A program made the position numbers and the translations under genes. The notes beneath the pieces were generated by a model. The model searched no databases, was not told the DNA's origin, and saw only the letters and a program-made list of their open reading frames with translations. From Prevotella brunnea (GTDB taxonomy: Bacteria; Bacteroidota; Bacteroidia; Bacteroidales; Bacteroidaceae), in assembly GCF_008016795.1 (NCBI RefSeq), contig NZ_SDIK01000022.1, positions 1 to 64,000 of the forward strand: a DNA stretch of 64,000 bases, read 5' to 3'. Below, piece after piece: positions 46,668 to 55,010 of this stretch (positions are counted from its first letter, which is position 1; each line of letters begins with the position of its first letter).

Positions 46668-46737
46668 TTGCTTCTTGACGATGAGAAGCAACCATAAAGA
46701 AAGGCATATCGAGAAGTCGATATGCCTTTCTTCTTGT
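46668..46737 (+). terminator. Tandem hairpins with terminator after mdh
   Basis: Hairpin 1: TTGCTTCT 46668-46675 with AGAAGCAA 46684-46691. Hairpin 2: a perfect 14-bp stem 46699-46712 with 46717-46730 around a GAAG tetraloop, then TTCTT. The second is the likely terminator; the first may protect the 3' end. Confidence 0.8.
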
Positions 46738-46835
46738 CAAATTGAACCGGTTTGCCATCGCCGTAAGTGCATTATGGAAAATGTCAGGGACAGAGAAGAA
46801 GGGCACTGATAAACATTGGGCTGTGATTCTCGTCT

Positions 46836-46866
46836 TGAAAGTTTAGCTTTTAGAACGAGAAAGCAT
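46836..46866 (+). repeat. Intergenic repeat family 1, short degenerate copy E
   Basis: GAAAGTTTAGCTTTTAGAAC followed by GAGAAAGC matches one 17-nt dyad plus the start of the next 22-bp unit of the family seen at 17304, 35851, 57770 and 62288. It lies between convergent mdh and the RlpA-like gene. Confidence 0.45.
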
Positions 46867-46941
46867 GGAGGTTGAAATCAGGTGTGGGGAATTGTCTGCC
46901 CCAAGATAAGAAAATTTGTGAAAAAGCAAGAAATCTCGCGC

Positions 46942-47559
46942 TTACTCAAACAGCCCCGTTACGCCTTCTTTTACTTTCTTGAAGAAGTTTGTCCAGCTCT
47001 TTGATTTAGATTCCTTTTGCGGTTGTTGATTTTGCTTGGTGGGGTGTTGTCTTTTTCGTGTTATCTTCTTGGGCTGCTCCAACTTGTTGTTTTCCTTCCA
47101 TTCCGGGATGAATTCATAGCAGACACCCGCCAAACCGTATTCTATCTCCGGCACATGAATGATGTTTGGATTGGCAGCGTAGGGCACTTCTGTTTCCTTC
47201 TCCAGTCTTTCAACCTTGATGTAAGCCACGCCACTCGAAATCATGCCAATTTCTTTTGCCGCAGCATACGAGAGATCAACCACCCTTCCTCTGACAAATG
47301 GACCGCGATCGGTAACGCGCACCACTACTGAACGTCCGTTCTTGGTATTGGTAACTTTGAGTTTTGTACCGAAAGGTAGGGAGCGATGTGCGCAAGTGAA
47401 GTCGTCGCGGTTATAACGTTCGCCATTGCTCATCTTGCGTCCGTGCAGATTGTTGCTATAATAAGAGGCTTTACCACTCGTCTGTGCGTTGCACAATGAC
47501 GAGATGGTAAAGCCTGCAAATGATGTTAATACTATTAGGAGGATTCTGATTTTCTTCAT
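46942..47559 (-). CDS. RlpA-like septal ring lytic transglycosylase family protein
   Basis: 205 residues from MKKIRILLIVLTSFAG, a signal peptide ending near SSLCNAQ. The double-psi beta-barrel domain (about 27-110) is diagnostic: GKASYYSNNLHGRKMSNGE, RSLPFGTKLKVTNTKNGRSVVVRVTDRGPFV and GRVVDLSYAAAKEIGM. No SPOR domain; instead a Lys/Gln-rich tail (about 160-205). Related proteins cleave or bind naked peptidoglycan glycan strands. A start 45 nt upstream precedes the signal peptide and is rejected. gdhA lies 77 nt upstream on the same strand, so read-through is possible. Confidence 0.85.
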   Translation of the reverse strand: MKKIRILLIVLTSFAGFTISSLCNAQTSGKASYYSNNLHGRKMSNGERYNRDDFTCAHRSLPFGTKLKVTNTKNGRSVVVRVTDRGPFVRGRVVDLSYAAAKEIGMISSGVAYIKVERLEKETEVPYAANPNIIHVPEIEYGLAGVCYEFIPEWKENNKLEQPKKITRKRQHPTKQNQQPQKESKSKSWTNFFKKVKEGVTGLFE

Positions 47560-47636
47560 ATTCAAAAGTTTTGTTCTGTTTCCTCCCTGTATTGTCGTCG
47601 CCACTTGTTTAGCTTGTGGCTGACGGAGAAAACCTA

Positions 47637-48980
47637 TTAGATAATGCCTTGCTCAAGCATAGCCTGCGCAACCTTCATGAAGCCTGCGATGTTGGCACCT
47701 TTCACGTAGTCAACGCTACCATCCGGCTGTGTACCGAACTTAACGCACTGCTCGTGGATGCTTTGCATTATCCAGTGGAGTTTTTCGTTTACTTCTTCAG
47801 GAGCCCAATTGAGGTGAGCTGCGTTCTGAGTCATTTCAAGACCGGAAGTAGCAACACCACCTGCGTTTACAGCCTTGCCCGGTGCGAAGAGGATGCCGTT
47901 CTTTTGGAAGAAGTGGATGGCACCCGGTTGGCAACCCATGTTGGAAACCTCGCAGCAGCACCAACAACCATTAGCTTTCAGCTCCTTAGCGTCGTCTTCG
48001 CTCAGCTCGTTCTGGAATGCACATGGCAGAGCGATGTCGCAAGGAATGCTCCATGCTTTCTTGCCAGCTGTGAACTTAGCCTTGCCCGGGAACTTAGTAG
48101 CCATGTCTTCTACCTTGTTGCGGTTGGAAGAACGCATTTCGAGCATGTAGTCATTCATCTCGGCTGTCATTCCGTCAGGGATTTCGCAAACACCGTCAGG
48201 ACCTGAGATAGCGATTACCTTACCGCCCAATTCTGTTGCTTTCTTTGAAGCACCCCAAGCCACGTTACCGAAGCCGGAGATAGCGATTTTCTTACCCTTG
48301 ATGTCTTTGCCGGCTTTCTTGAGGAGGTGCTCTGTGAAGTAGAGTGCACCGAACCCTGTAGCTTCAGGACGGAAGAAAGAACCACCCCAGGTGAGACCTT
48401 TACCGGTGAGCACGCCCGTGTGGTATTGGCGTGTGAGTTTCTGATACATACCGTTCATGAAACCGATTTCGCGACCACCAACGCCTACGTCGCCGGCAGG
48501 GATATCCTGATCGGGACCGATATTGTGTTTGAGCTCGAGCATGAATGCTTGGCAGAAACGCATGATTTCAGCTTCAGACTTGCCTACCGGGTCGAAGTCG
48601 GAACCACCTTTACCACCGCCCATGGGCAATGTTGTCAGCGCGTTCTTGAAGGTCTGCTCGAAACCGAGGAACTTCAACATTGAAGGTGTAACAGCTTTGT
48701 GGAAACGAAGACCACCCTTGTACGGACCGATTGCGCTGTTGAACTGTACGCGATAGCCGAGGTTAGTCTGTACTTCGCCCTTATCGTCAATCCATGTAAC
48801 GCGGAACGTGAAGATACGTTCAGGCTCTACCATTCTTTCGATGATTTTAGCCTTCTCGAATTCGGGATGCTGATTGTAAACTTCCTCGATAGATTCGAGA
48901 ACCTCTTGCACTGCCTGCAAGTACTCAGACTCACCTGGATGCTTCTGCTCCAGAGCTTTCATAATTTTAACAACTTCCAT
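47637..48980 (-). CDS. gdhA: Glutamate dehydrogenase (NADP-type)
   Basis: 447 residues, the hexameric small-subunit class. Substrate-binding Lys88 (GPYKGGLRF), Lys124 in PMGGGKGGSDF, catalytic region PAGDVGVGGREIGFM, and the nucleotide-binding fold ISGFGNVAWGASKKA. NADP preference is inferred from overall similarity to assimilatory Bacteroidales enzymes. Fixes ammonia into glutamate from 2-oxoglutarate. It has an exact consensus promoter at 49034-49065. Confidence 0.93.
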   Translation of the reverse strand: MEVVKIMKALEQKHPGESEYLQAVQEVLESIEEVYNQHPEFEKAKIIERMVEPERIFTFRVTWIDDKGEVQTNLGYRVQFNSAIGPYKGGLRFHKAVTPSMLKFLGFEQTFKNALTTLPMGGGKGGSDFDPVGKSEAEIMRFCQAFMLELKHNIGPDQDIPAGDVGVGGREIGFMNGMYQKLTRQYHTGVLTGKGLTWGGSFFRPEATGFGALYFTEHLLKKAGKDIKGKKIAISGFGNVAWGASKKATELGGKVIAISGPDGVCEIPDGMTAEMNDYMLEMRSSNRNKVEDMATKFPGKAKFTAGKKAWSIPCDIALPCAFQNELSEDDAKELKANGCWCCCEVSNMGCQPGAIHFFQKNGILFAPGKAVNAGGVATSGLEMTQNAAHLNWAPEEVNEKLHWIMQSIHEQCVKFGTQPDGSVDYVKGANIAGFMKVAQAMLEQGII

Positions 48981-49033
48981 AGTAATTGTAACTTTAAATG
49001 TTTATGTTAGTGTTAGTTTGTCAAATGATACCG

Positions 49034-49065
49034 CAAATTTATCCAAATTAAATCAAAACACCAAA
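49034..49065 (-). promoter_or_regulatory. Promoter of gdhA
   Basis: On the minus strand TTTG (plus 49062-49065), a 20-nt spacer and TAAATTTG (plus 49034-49041) match the consensus exactly. The rest of the 48981-49347 gap is AT-rich and shows nothing else supportable. Confidence 0.75.
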
Positions 49066-49347
49066 GAAAATCGTGTCTTTTTCTTCCCATCGCCAACAAT
49101 ATGTAATTTATTGATGCCAATTGGCTCAAGCTGTATTTTGCAAAAGAATAAAAAAAATATCAGTTTTGCAACTAAAAAGCATGAATGCAAGTGTTTATTT
49201 TGTATTTTTGTCGAAATTTAAGCCTTGGTAATTGCAGAAGTGCTTTTATGTGAAATATTTAATTTTCCTGACGAAAGTACGCATTTTAAAATTTTAATCA
49301 ACTCTTTTAGCAAAGTGTCTAATCTATATCAATATAATAGGTAGGTG

Positions 49348-50058
49348 TCACACGATTTCCAGCGAGTAGTGCTGATAGTCCCTTACTATTGTGTAGAGGA
49401 ATTTTTCCGCACTCGTTTTGTCATAGGAAATCCCGAGCATACTGTGTACTTTCTCGGCCAATAATTCTATTCTGTTGTTGCGTTCTTGCCCATAGTCAGA
49501 GTTGAGGGCTCGTTGGATGACGTCAATCTGCTTGAGAGTGAGGTCCTCTGCTTGCGGATAAACTGGCATATAGTTGCGCTCCAGATAAGAGAACTCGTCG
49601 AGCGAGACCTGCAATTGCCGGTAATTGTTCAGCTTGATGACCATCGTGCCTGCGGCGAGGTCGCCTAACCGTTGGCTGTTCTTGGTGAGGAGGATGGCTA
49701 ATGCGCCCACTCCCATCATGTCAATGTCGATGATTTGCAACAGCCAACGCATGAAATAGTCGCCTATGGTGGGTGTGCTGCCATCTATTTTCACCACTTT
49801 AATATGCATGATCATCTTGCCGAGGCTCTGTCCGTTGTTGAAGAGCTCGAAGAGAAACGAATAGAGGATTGCCGGAAGAAAAACAAAGATGTAATAGCGG
49901 TTAATAGTGATGGCCTGTTCCATCAGCAGAATTATTCCAATGGCATAGGCAACCACTATGATGGCGTCTATTCCTCTTGCCACAAGGCGTGTCCCGATGC
50001 TGGCTGCGGTTTGATTGATGCGAACGTATTGTCCCGTAATGATATTGGATTCAGGCAT
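49348..50058 (-). CDS. RDD family membrane protein
   Basis: 236 residues from MPESNIITGQYVRINQ. RDD signature (GTRLVARGIDAIIV) with Arg-Asp at the first helix, three hydrophobic segments (about 30-50, 55-72, 105-125), and the LGKMIMHIKVV and RLGDLAAGTMVI motifs. The C-terminal 90 residues are soluble and charged. Function unknown; some RDD proteins are proposed transporters. A longer start at 50094 overlaps the promoter and is rejected. It is divergent from the SpoIIM-MoxR operon, which suggests a shared process. Confidence 0.85.
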   Translation of the reverse strand: MPESNIITGQYVRINQTAASIGTRLVARGIDAIIVVAYAIGIILLMEQAITINRYYIFVFLPAILYSFLFELFNNGQSLGKMIMHIKVVKIDGSTPTIGDYFMRWLLQIIDIDMMGVGALAILLTKNSQRLGDLAAGTMVIKLNNYRQLQVSLDEFSYLERNYMPVYPQAEDLTLKQIDVIQRALNSDYGQERNNRIELLAEKVHSMLGISYDKTSAEKFLYTIVRDYQHYSLEIV

Positions 50059-50088
50059 GATCGTAGTCAAAAGAATTTCTGTTTTCTG

Positions 50089-50119
50089 TTGCAAATATAA
50101 GAATAAATCTGTACTTTTG
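50089..50119 (+). promoter_or_regulatory. Overlapping divergent promoters (SpoIIM-MoxR operon and RDD gene)
   Basis: Plus strand: TTG 50089-50091, a 20-nt spacer, TACTTTTG 50112-50119. Minus strand: TATATTTG (plus 50092-50099), 34 nt before the RDD start. The two promoters overlap, so polymerase binding at one should hinder the other. Confidence 0.65.
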
Positions 50120-50160
50120 CTGCTAAACTAAAGTAAAAGTACGGTCAGACCTCTAATTTC

Positions 50161-51141
50161 ATGAAAGAGATATTGTTCATCCGGAATAACATTGACAAGT
50201 GGAGAGCTACGGAAAGCGTTGTGGAAAAAGCCACGAACGATTCACCGGACCACCTTGCCGATGTCTATACCGACCTGACGGCTGACCTTGCCTTTGCACA
50301 AACCCACTATCCCAACTCACGAATCACGGCTTATTTGAACAACCTTGCCTCGGCCTTGCACAACGAGATATATCGGAACAAGCGCGAGAAGTGGACAAGA
50401 TTGATCACTTTCTGGTCGCAAGAAGTGCCCGATGTGATGTGGAACGAACGGCGGTTGCTCCTGATTTCCTTCCTGATTTTCGCCGTAAGTGACTTTGTCG
50501 GAGTGGTTTCAACGGTCGGCGACAGTGATTTCCCCCGTCTTATCATGGGCGATGCCTATATGGACATGACGATGGAGAACATCAAGGCTGGACATCCGAT
50601 GGGTGTTTATGGTTTGTCTCCCTCGGATTCCATGTTCTGGCAAATCACCTTCAATAATATAATGGTGTCGTTCAATATCTTCGTGTCAGGTCTGCTCACA
50701 AGTTTCATTCCTGGATTGATACTCTTTCAGAATGGTTTGATGATCGGTTGCTTCGATACTTTCTTCTATCAACAGGGGCTTCTTGGCGAAAGCCTCATGG
50801 CAACCATGCTTCATGGCACGCTTGAGCTGTCGTCCATCATAGTGGCTGGTGCCGCTGGCTTGGCAATGGGTAATGGATGGCTCTTCCCTGGTACGTATTC
50901 CCGTCTTGAGAGCTTCAAGTGTGGTGCACGGCGAGGCATGAAAATAGTGGCTGGGACAGTACCTTTGTTTATCATAGCAGGATTCATTGAGAGTTTTCTC
51001 ACACGGCATACAGACATGGGCGACGAGCTTCGGCTGACCATCATAGCCCTTTCGGCGATATTTGTCGTATTTTATTTTATTTATTTACCTTATAAACGTA
51101 ATCACAATGCAGATAGAACGCCCCAAAATTCAACTCTATAA
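50161..51141 (+). CDS. SpoIIM/DUF95 family membrane protein
   Basis: 326 residues. A soluble N-terminal helical region (1-95) precedes five or six membrane segments. Conserved stretches FWQITFNNIMVSFNIFVSG and MLHGTLELSSIIVAGAAGLAMGNG are typical of the stage II sporulation protein M family. In non-sporulating Bacteroidota this family accompanies MoxR/DUF58 gene sets; no sporulation role applies. First gene of the six-gene operon. Its 3' end overlaps the next gene by 35 nt. Confidence 0.85.
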   Translation: MKEILFIRNNIDKWRATESVVEKATNDSPDHLADVYTDLTADLAFAQTHYPNSRITAYLNNLASALHNEIYRNKREKWTRLITFWSQEVPDVMWNERRLLLISFLIFAVSDFVGVVSTVGDSDFPRLIMGDAYMDMTMENIKAGHPMGVYGLSPSDSMFWQITFNNIMVSFNIFVSGLLTSFIPGLILFQNGLMIGCFDTFFYQQGLLGESLMATMLHGTLELSSIIVAGAAGLAMGNGWLFPGTYSRLESFKCGARRGMKIVAGTVPLFIIAGFIESFLTRHTDMGDELRLTIIALSAIFVVFYFIYLPYKRNHNADRTPQNSTL

Positions 51142-52084
51142 AGTTCGCTCTTTCGGCGATAAGTTTTCAGATACTTTCGACTTTCTCAAGGAAAACAGCA
51201 AATTATGGTTGAAAGGATGTTTGTATCTGCTCCTTCCTCTTAGCCTGTTGCAAGCGTTTTCGCTGAATTATTTGACCTCCATCTTTTCGGATATGGCAGT
51301 CAATGAGGCGGTAAACATAGGGGATTCCCTTGTCGTAAAACTAATCATATCTTATGTTTCTTATTTCATCTTTATCTTGATAGGAAGCATTCTCTTGGCG
51401 GCTTTTACCTATGCGATGATGCGTCATTACCACGAAAATGACGAACGACTGCGAGGGGTCACACTGAAAGACCTCAAACCGAAAATCATTAAGGCTGCCA
51501 AGCGTTCCCTCATTATGGGTTTAACTTTGGGAACGATTGTGTTGTTGTTATATGCGGTGTTTGGTTTGATAGTCTATCTTACGGAATGGTGGGGGATTCT
51601 CTTACTGCTTGTTTTGCTGGTTGTGGTCGCTATCGTACCCCTGTCATTGGCATACCCTATTTATATCTTCGAGGACAGTCAGACAGTGTTCAACTCTCTT
51701 AGGCAAAGCATAAGGCTAACGGCGCATCATTTTTGGGCTATCTTGGGCTTTTTGCTTGTGTTGAATATCCTTGCGAATGTCATTCAGGGGTGTTTCATGC
51801 TGCCATGGTACATCATGTTCTTGGTAAAAGCCTTGTTTGTGGTAAGCGACAATGAGAATCCCATAGTCAATTCATCCATCTTCAGCTTCGCTCTCTACCT
51901 TTTTGCTGTGATTCAGACTTTCGGAATGTATCTCTCAATGTCACTGAACACAATTGGCCTGGGCTATCAGTACGGTAGCTTGGCTGAGGAAATGGACGAT
52001 GTCTCGGTAGATGAGGACATACAACGCTTTGAGGAAATGTCTGCCAAAAGCAAGGAAATAGATAATTTTGAGGACTTAGTCTAA
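51107..52084 (+). CDS. Multi-pass membrane protein of the MoxR operon
   Basis: 325 residues from MQIERPKIQLYKVRSFGDK. Six or so hydrophobic segments (near 40-60, 82-110, 145-175, 180-205, 225-250, 265-290), with FSDTFDFLKENSKLWLKG at the start and an acidic C-terminal tail. This layout resembles uncharacterised DUF4013-like or glycerophosphodiesterase-associated membrane domains, but I cannot assign it firmly. The start at 51107 overlaps the upstream gene by 35 nt; a start at 51062 would add a hydrophobic leader encoded within that gene and is less likely. Confidence 0.8.
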   Translation: MQIERPKIQLYKVRSFGDKFSDTFDFLKENSKLWLKGCLYLLLPLSLLQAFSLNYLTSIFSDMAVNEAVNIGDSLVVKLIISYVSYFIFILIGSILLAAFTYAMMRHYHENDERLRGVTLKDLKPKIIKAAKRSLIMGLTLGTIVLLLYAVFGLIVYLTEWWGILLLLVLLVVVAIVPLSLAYPIYIFEDSQTVFNSLRQSIRLTAHHFWAILGFLLVLNILANVIQGCFMLPWYIMFLVKALFVVSDNENPIVNSSIFSFALYLFAVIQTFGMYLSMSLNTIGLGYQYGSLAEEMDDVSVDEDIQRFEEMSAKSKEIDNFEDLV

Positions 52085-52095
52085 CTGCTTTGCCA

Positions 52096-52707
52096 ATGCT
52101 CTCACAGCTCAAGGACACCCTAACGTGCGACAGTTCACTACTTCATCAGTTTCAGTCTGATGAGGCTTACAACTATGCTCGTGAGCTTGAAGCACCAGAC
52201 AGCAGCTTGTTTGGATGGATTCTTCAGCAGATAAGCCGTTTCCTCGATGATGTGTTCTCCATCAAGTCCGATGGTGACGTGCGGATTTTGCTCTACATTC
52301 TTGTGGCGTTGACCCTGTTGGGCGTGGTAGGATATTTGCTCTGGCGCTACAAACCGGCCCTTTTCAGAACAGAAGGACGGTCGTCGAAAAATGCTTTCGA
52401 GGAGAACAACATCTACGGCATTGACTTTGAGGCGGAGTTTGATAAGGCACGGCGACTCAATGATTACAATCGGTGTGTGTGTATCGTCTATTTGCAGACG
52501 CTTCGCTGGTTGGCCGATAATCATCGCATAAACTGGCAGATATACAAGACCCCGACACAATACACCAAGGAATTCCTTTTGCCTGCTTTCGTTCGTTTCA
52601 CGAATCTCTTTATGCGAGTTCGCTATGGAAATTATCAGGCTGACGGTGCCCAAGTGGCTTTGATGTTGGAGTTGCAGAAAGAAATAACGGAAGGAGGGCA
52701 ACCATGA
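52096..52707 (+). CDS. DUF4129 domain-containing protein
   Basis: 203 residues. One membrane helix (about 62-82, ILLYILVALTLLGVVGYLLW), then a cytosolic domain with FEAEFDKARRLNDYNRCVCIVYLQTLRWL and a Thr-Pro-Thr-Gln-Tyr motif, typical of DUF4129, which is often found at the C-terminus of transglutaminase-like proteins next to MoxR and DUF58 genes. Here it is a separate protein without a transglutaminase domain. The stop overlaps the next start by 4 nt (ATGA). Confidence 0.82.
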   Translation: MLSQLKDTLTCDSSLLHQFQSDEAYNYARELEAPDSSLFGWILQQISRFLDDVFSIKSDGDVRILLYILVALTLLGVVGYLLWRYKPALFRTEGRSSKNAFEENNIYGIDFEAEFDKARRLNDYNRCVCIVYLQTLRWLADNHRINWQIYKTPTQYTKEFLLPAFVRFTNLFMRVRYGNYQADGAQVALMLELQKEITEGGQP

Positions 52708-53966
52708 ACCGTAAGTTTGTTTTGGGCGTTTTGGCTTTCCTTGTGTTTGTGTTTGTCCTCCAATGGAATGCTCCCAGCAAGTTTGTCTGGCAACCCACCT
52801 ACCTTCACACCGACCGTCAGCCCTTTGGTTGTGCCGTATTCGACTCGCTGGTGCAGAGTTCACTATCTCAAGACTATTCTGTTACCAACAAAACCTTGCC
52901 CCAACTGCTGTCAGAAGGTAAACAACCTCGTGCAATAATGGTAAATGCCATCAACTTCACACCGACCGTAACAGATTTGAAAGCTATGAAACAGCTGCTT
53001 CGCAGAGGAAATAAAATCATGTTGGTGGTGCACGACTATAGACCAGAGAGCAGGTGTGTAGATGTAATTCCTGTCTGGATTGACAGTTATGGTACCTTCA
53101 GCCCACGTATGGTGCAAATCAGTCTGCAGCAGATGGGCGATCCGATGGATACCCTTTGGTGGGCGGACCAAAAACCTTATCAGAAACGAATGTTCCGTGT
53201 TTACTATCCATTGATGAGTGGTGGCTTTGAATACAGAAAAAGAATAGAGTGTGACACCTTGCTGCAATACAGGAAGCTGGATATCGAACTTGCCGACACG
53301 CAGGCCATACAGCCTACAACCGAGGGTTGGCAACCAAAGATAATCTCCATGCGCATAGGCAAGGGTACGCTTTTGCTTAATGCTGTCCCGCAGTTGTTCA
53401 CCAATTACGGGATACTTGATAAGGATATCAATCCGTTGATTTTTCGAACCATATCACAGTTTGGCAACATGGAGGTGGTGAGGACGCAGGCCTATCTGCC
53501 GAAATCGTCCAGCGGATCAAACTCTCCGTTGAGCTATTTCTTAGAGAAGGAGCCACTCCGATGGGCTGTCTATCTTGCTCTCTTCGGACTCCTGCTTTTC
53601 TTTGTCTTCACGGCACGTCGTCGCCAGCGTGTCATCCCCGTTGTCACACCACCAGAAAACAAATCGCTTGAGTTTGTGAGACTCATCGGAACCCTCTATC
53701 ATCAGCACCACGACAATCGCGACATCCTGACAAAGAAGTGTAATTACTTTGCCGAAACCATCCGTCGCAGTATCATGGCCGACATCATGGCCGATGAAGA
53801 GCAGCGCGAAACGGTGACGCTGATAACCAACCACACAGGGCTGACCCGTCAGGAAGTGGAAAATACCTTACTGAAAATAAGAAAGCTGAAAGATGCCGCC
53901 AAGACATCAGACTCCGAACTGAAAGAGCTTGTTGACGCTATGGACAAAATATTGAACCAATTATAA
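52704..53966 (+). CDS. DUF4350 domain-containing membrane protein
   Basis: 420 residues. N-terminal membrane anchor (6-20), then an extracytoplasmic domain (about 30-280) with DRQPFGCAVFDSLVQSS and LRRGNKIMLVVHDY, resembling the DUF4350/GATase-like fold. A second helix (about 290-308) follows, then a cytosolic tail of about 110 residues rich in charged helices (RRSIMADIMADEEQRETVTL, RQEVENTLLKIRKLKDAA). Translationally coupled to the DUF4129 gene by a 4-nt overlap and followed by moxR after 15 nt. Confidence 0.8.
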   Translation: MNRKFVLGVLAFLVFVFVLQWNAPSKFVWQPTYLHTDRQPFGCAVFDSLVQSSLSQDYSVTNKTLPQLLSEGKQPRAIMVNAINFTPTVTDLKAMKQLLRRGNKIMLVVHDYRPESRCVDVIPVWIDSYGTFSPRMVQISLQQMGDPMDTLWWADQKPYQKRMFRVYYPLMSGGFEYRKRIECDTLLQYRKLDIELADTQAIQPTTEGWQPKIISMRIGKGTLLLNAVPQLFTNYGILDKDINPLIFRTISQFGNMEVVRTQAYLPKSSSGSNSPLSYFLEKEPLRWAVYLALFGLLLFFVFTARRRQRVIPVVTPPENKSLEFVRLIGTLYHQHHDNRDILTKKCNYFAETIRRSIMADIMADEEQRETVTLITNHTGLTRQEVENTLLKIRKLKDAAKTSDSELKELVDAMDKILNQL

Positions 53967-53981
53967 ATGCAATAGAAAATT

Positions 53982-54956
53982 ATGGAAGAGAATACAGTTG
54001 AACGAACCGACCTGACCGTTTTCAGTGGCAAGATTGCTGAGGTACATCAGCAGATAGGCAATGTGATTGTAGGACAGCAACAGGCTGTTGATCTCATACT
54101 GACAGCAATCCTCGCCGATGGACATGTGCTCATTGAGGGTGTGCCAGGTGTCGCAAAAACACTGCTGGCACGTCTGGTCTCAAAATTGATTGATGCCCGT
54201 TTCTCGCGCATTCAATTCACGCCCGACCTGATGCCGAGTGATGTTCTCGGAACAACAGTGTTCAACATGCAGACCTCACAGTTCGATTTCCACGAGGGAC
54301 CGGTTTTCTCGCAACTTGTTTTGGTGGATGAAATCAACCGCGCCCCAGCCAAGACACAGGCCGCCCTCTTCGAGGTGATGGAGGAACGACAGGTCACCAT
54401 CGACGGCACGACAAGGCAGATGGGCGACCTATATACAATCATTGCTACGCAGAATCCTGTCGAACAAGAAGGTACATATCGCCTTCCCGAAGCGCAGCTC
54501 GACCGTTTCTTGTTTAAAGTGACGATGGATTATCCTTCTTTGGAGGACGAAATAAACATATTGAAGCGTCATCAGGCCAAACGAAACCTCGTCCGCCTTG
54601 AAGGTGTGCGGCCTGTTCTCTCCATCGATGAATTGCTTGGCATGCGCAAGATGCTTGAGAAAGTCTATGTCGAAGAGAGTCTCATTGGCTACATTGCCTC
54701 CATTGTTCAGCGGTCGCGCACCTCAAAGGCAGTCTATCTCGGAGCGAGCCCCCGTGCGTCGGTGGCCATTCTCAACGCCTCCAAGGCCTATGCTCTTCTC
54801 AATGGCCGCGACTTCGTTGCGCCAGACGACATCAAGTTTGTAGCGCCGAGTGTACTTCAGCACCGTCTCATGCTCACCGCTGAGGCGGAGATGGAAGGCT
54901 ACACACCGCTGAAGGTTGCCCAGCGGCTGATAGAGAAGGTGGAAGTGCCCAAGTAA
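53982..54956 (+). CDS. MoxR family AAA+ ATPase
   Basis: 324 residues, complete. Walker A GVPGVAKT at 53-60, Walker B LVLVDEINR at 112-120, sensor 1 IATQNPVEQEGTYRLPEAQLDRF, and sensor 2 ASPRAS near 263. MoxR ATPases act as chaperones that mature or insert metal into partner proteins, often with VWA or DUF58 proteins. The partners here are the adjacent DUF58 protein and the membrane proteins upstream. Cytosolic. Confidence 0.92.
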   Translation: MEENTVERTDLTVFSGKIAEVHQQIGNVIVGQQQAVDLILTAILADGHVLIEGVPGVAKTLLARLVSKLIDARFSRIQFTPDLMPSDVLGTTVFNMQTSQFDFHEGPVFSQLVLVDEINRAPAKTQAALFEVMEERQVTIDGTTRQMGDLYTIIATQNPVEQEGTYRLPEAQLDRFLFKVTMDYPSLEDEINILKRHQAKRNLVRLEGVRPVLSIDELLGMRKMLEKVYVEESLIGYIASIVQRSRTSKAVYLGASPRASVAILNASKAYALLNGRDFVAPDDIKFVAPSVLQHRLMLTAEAEMEGYTPLKVAQRLIEKVEVPK

Positions 54957-55010
54957 GGAACGAAAAATTTCCCAATTCTTTTAACTCTTCATCATCAGAA
55001 AAGATTATCA

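Noticed and set aside
49018-49221. 67-residue plus-strand frame upstream of gdhA
   Set aside because: It overlaps the exact gdhA promoter on the other strand, is AT-rich and Cys/Phe/Lys-biased, and has no homologous features.
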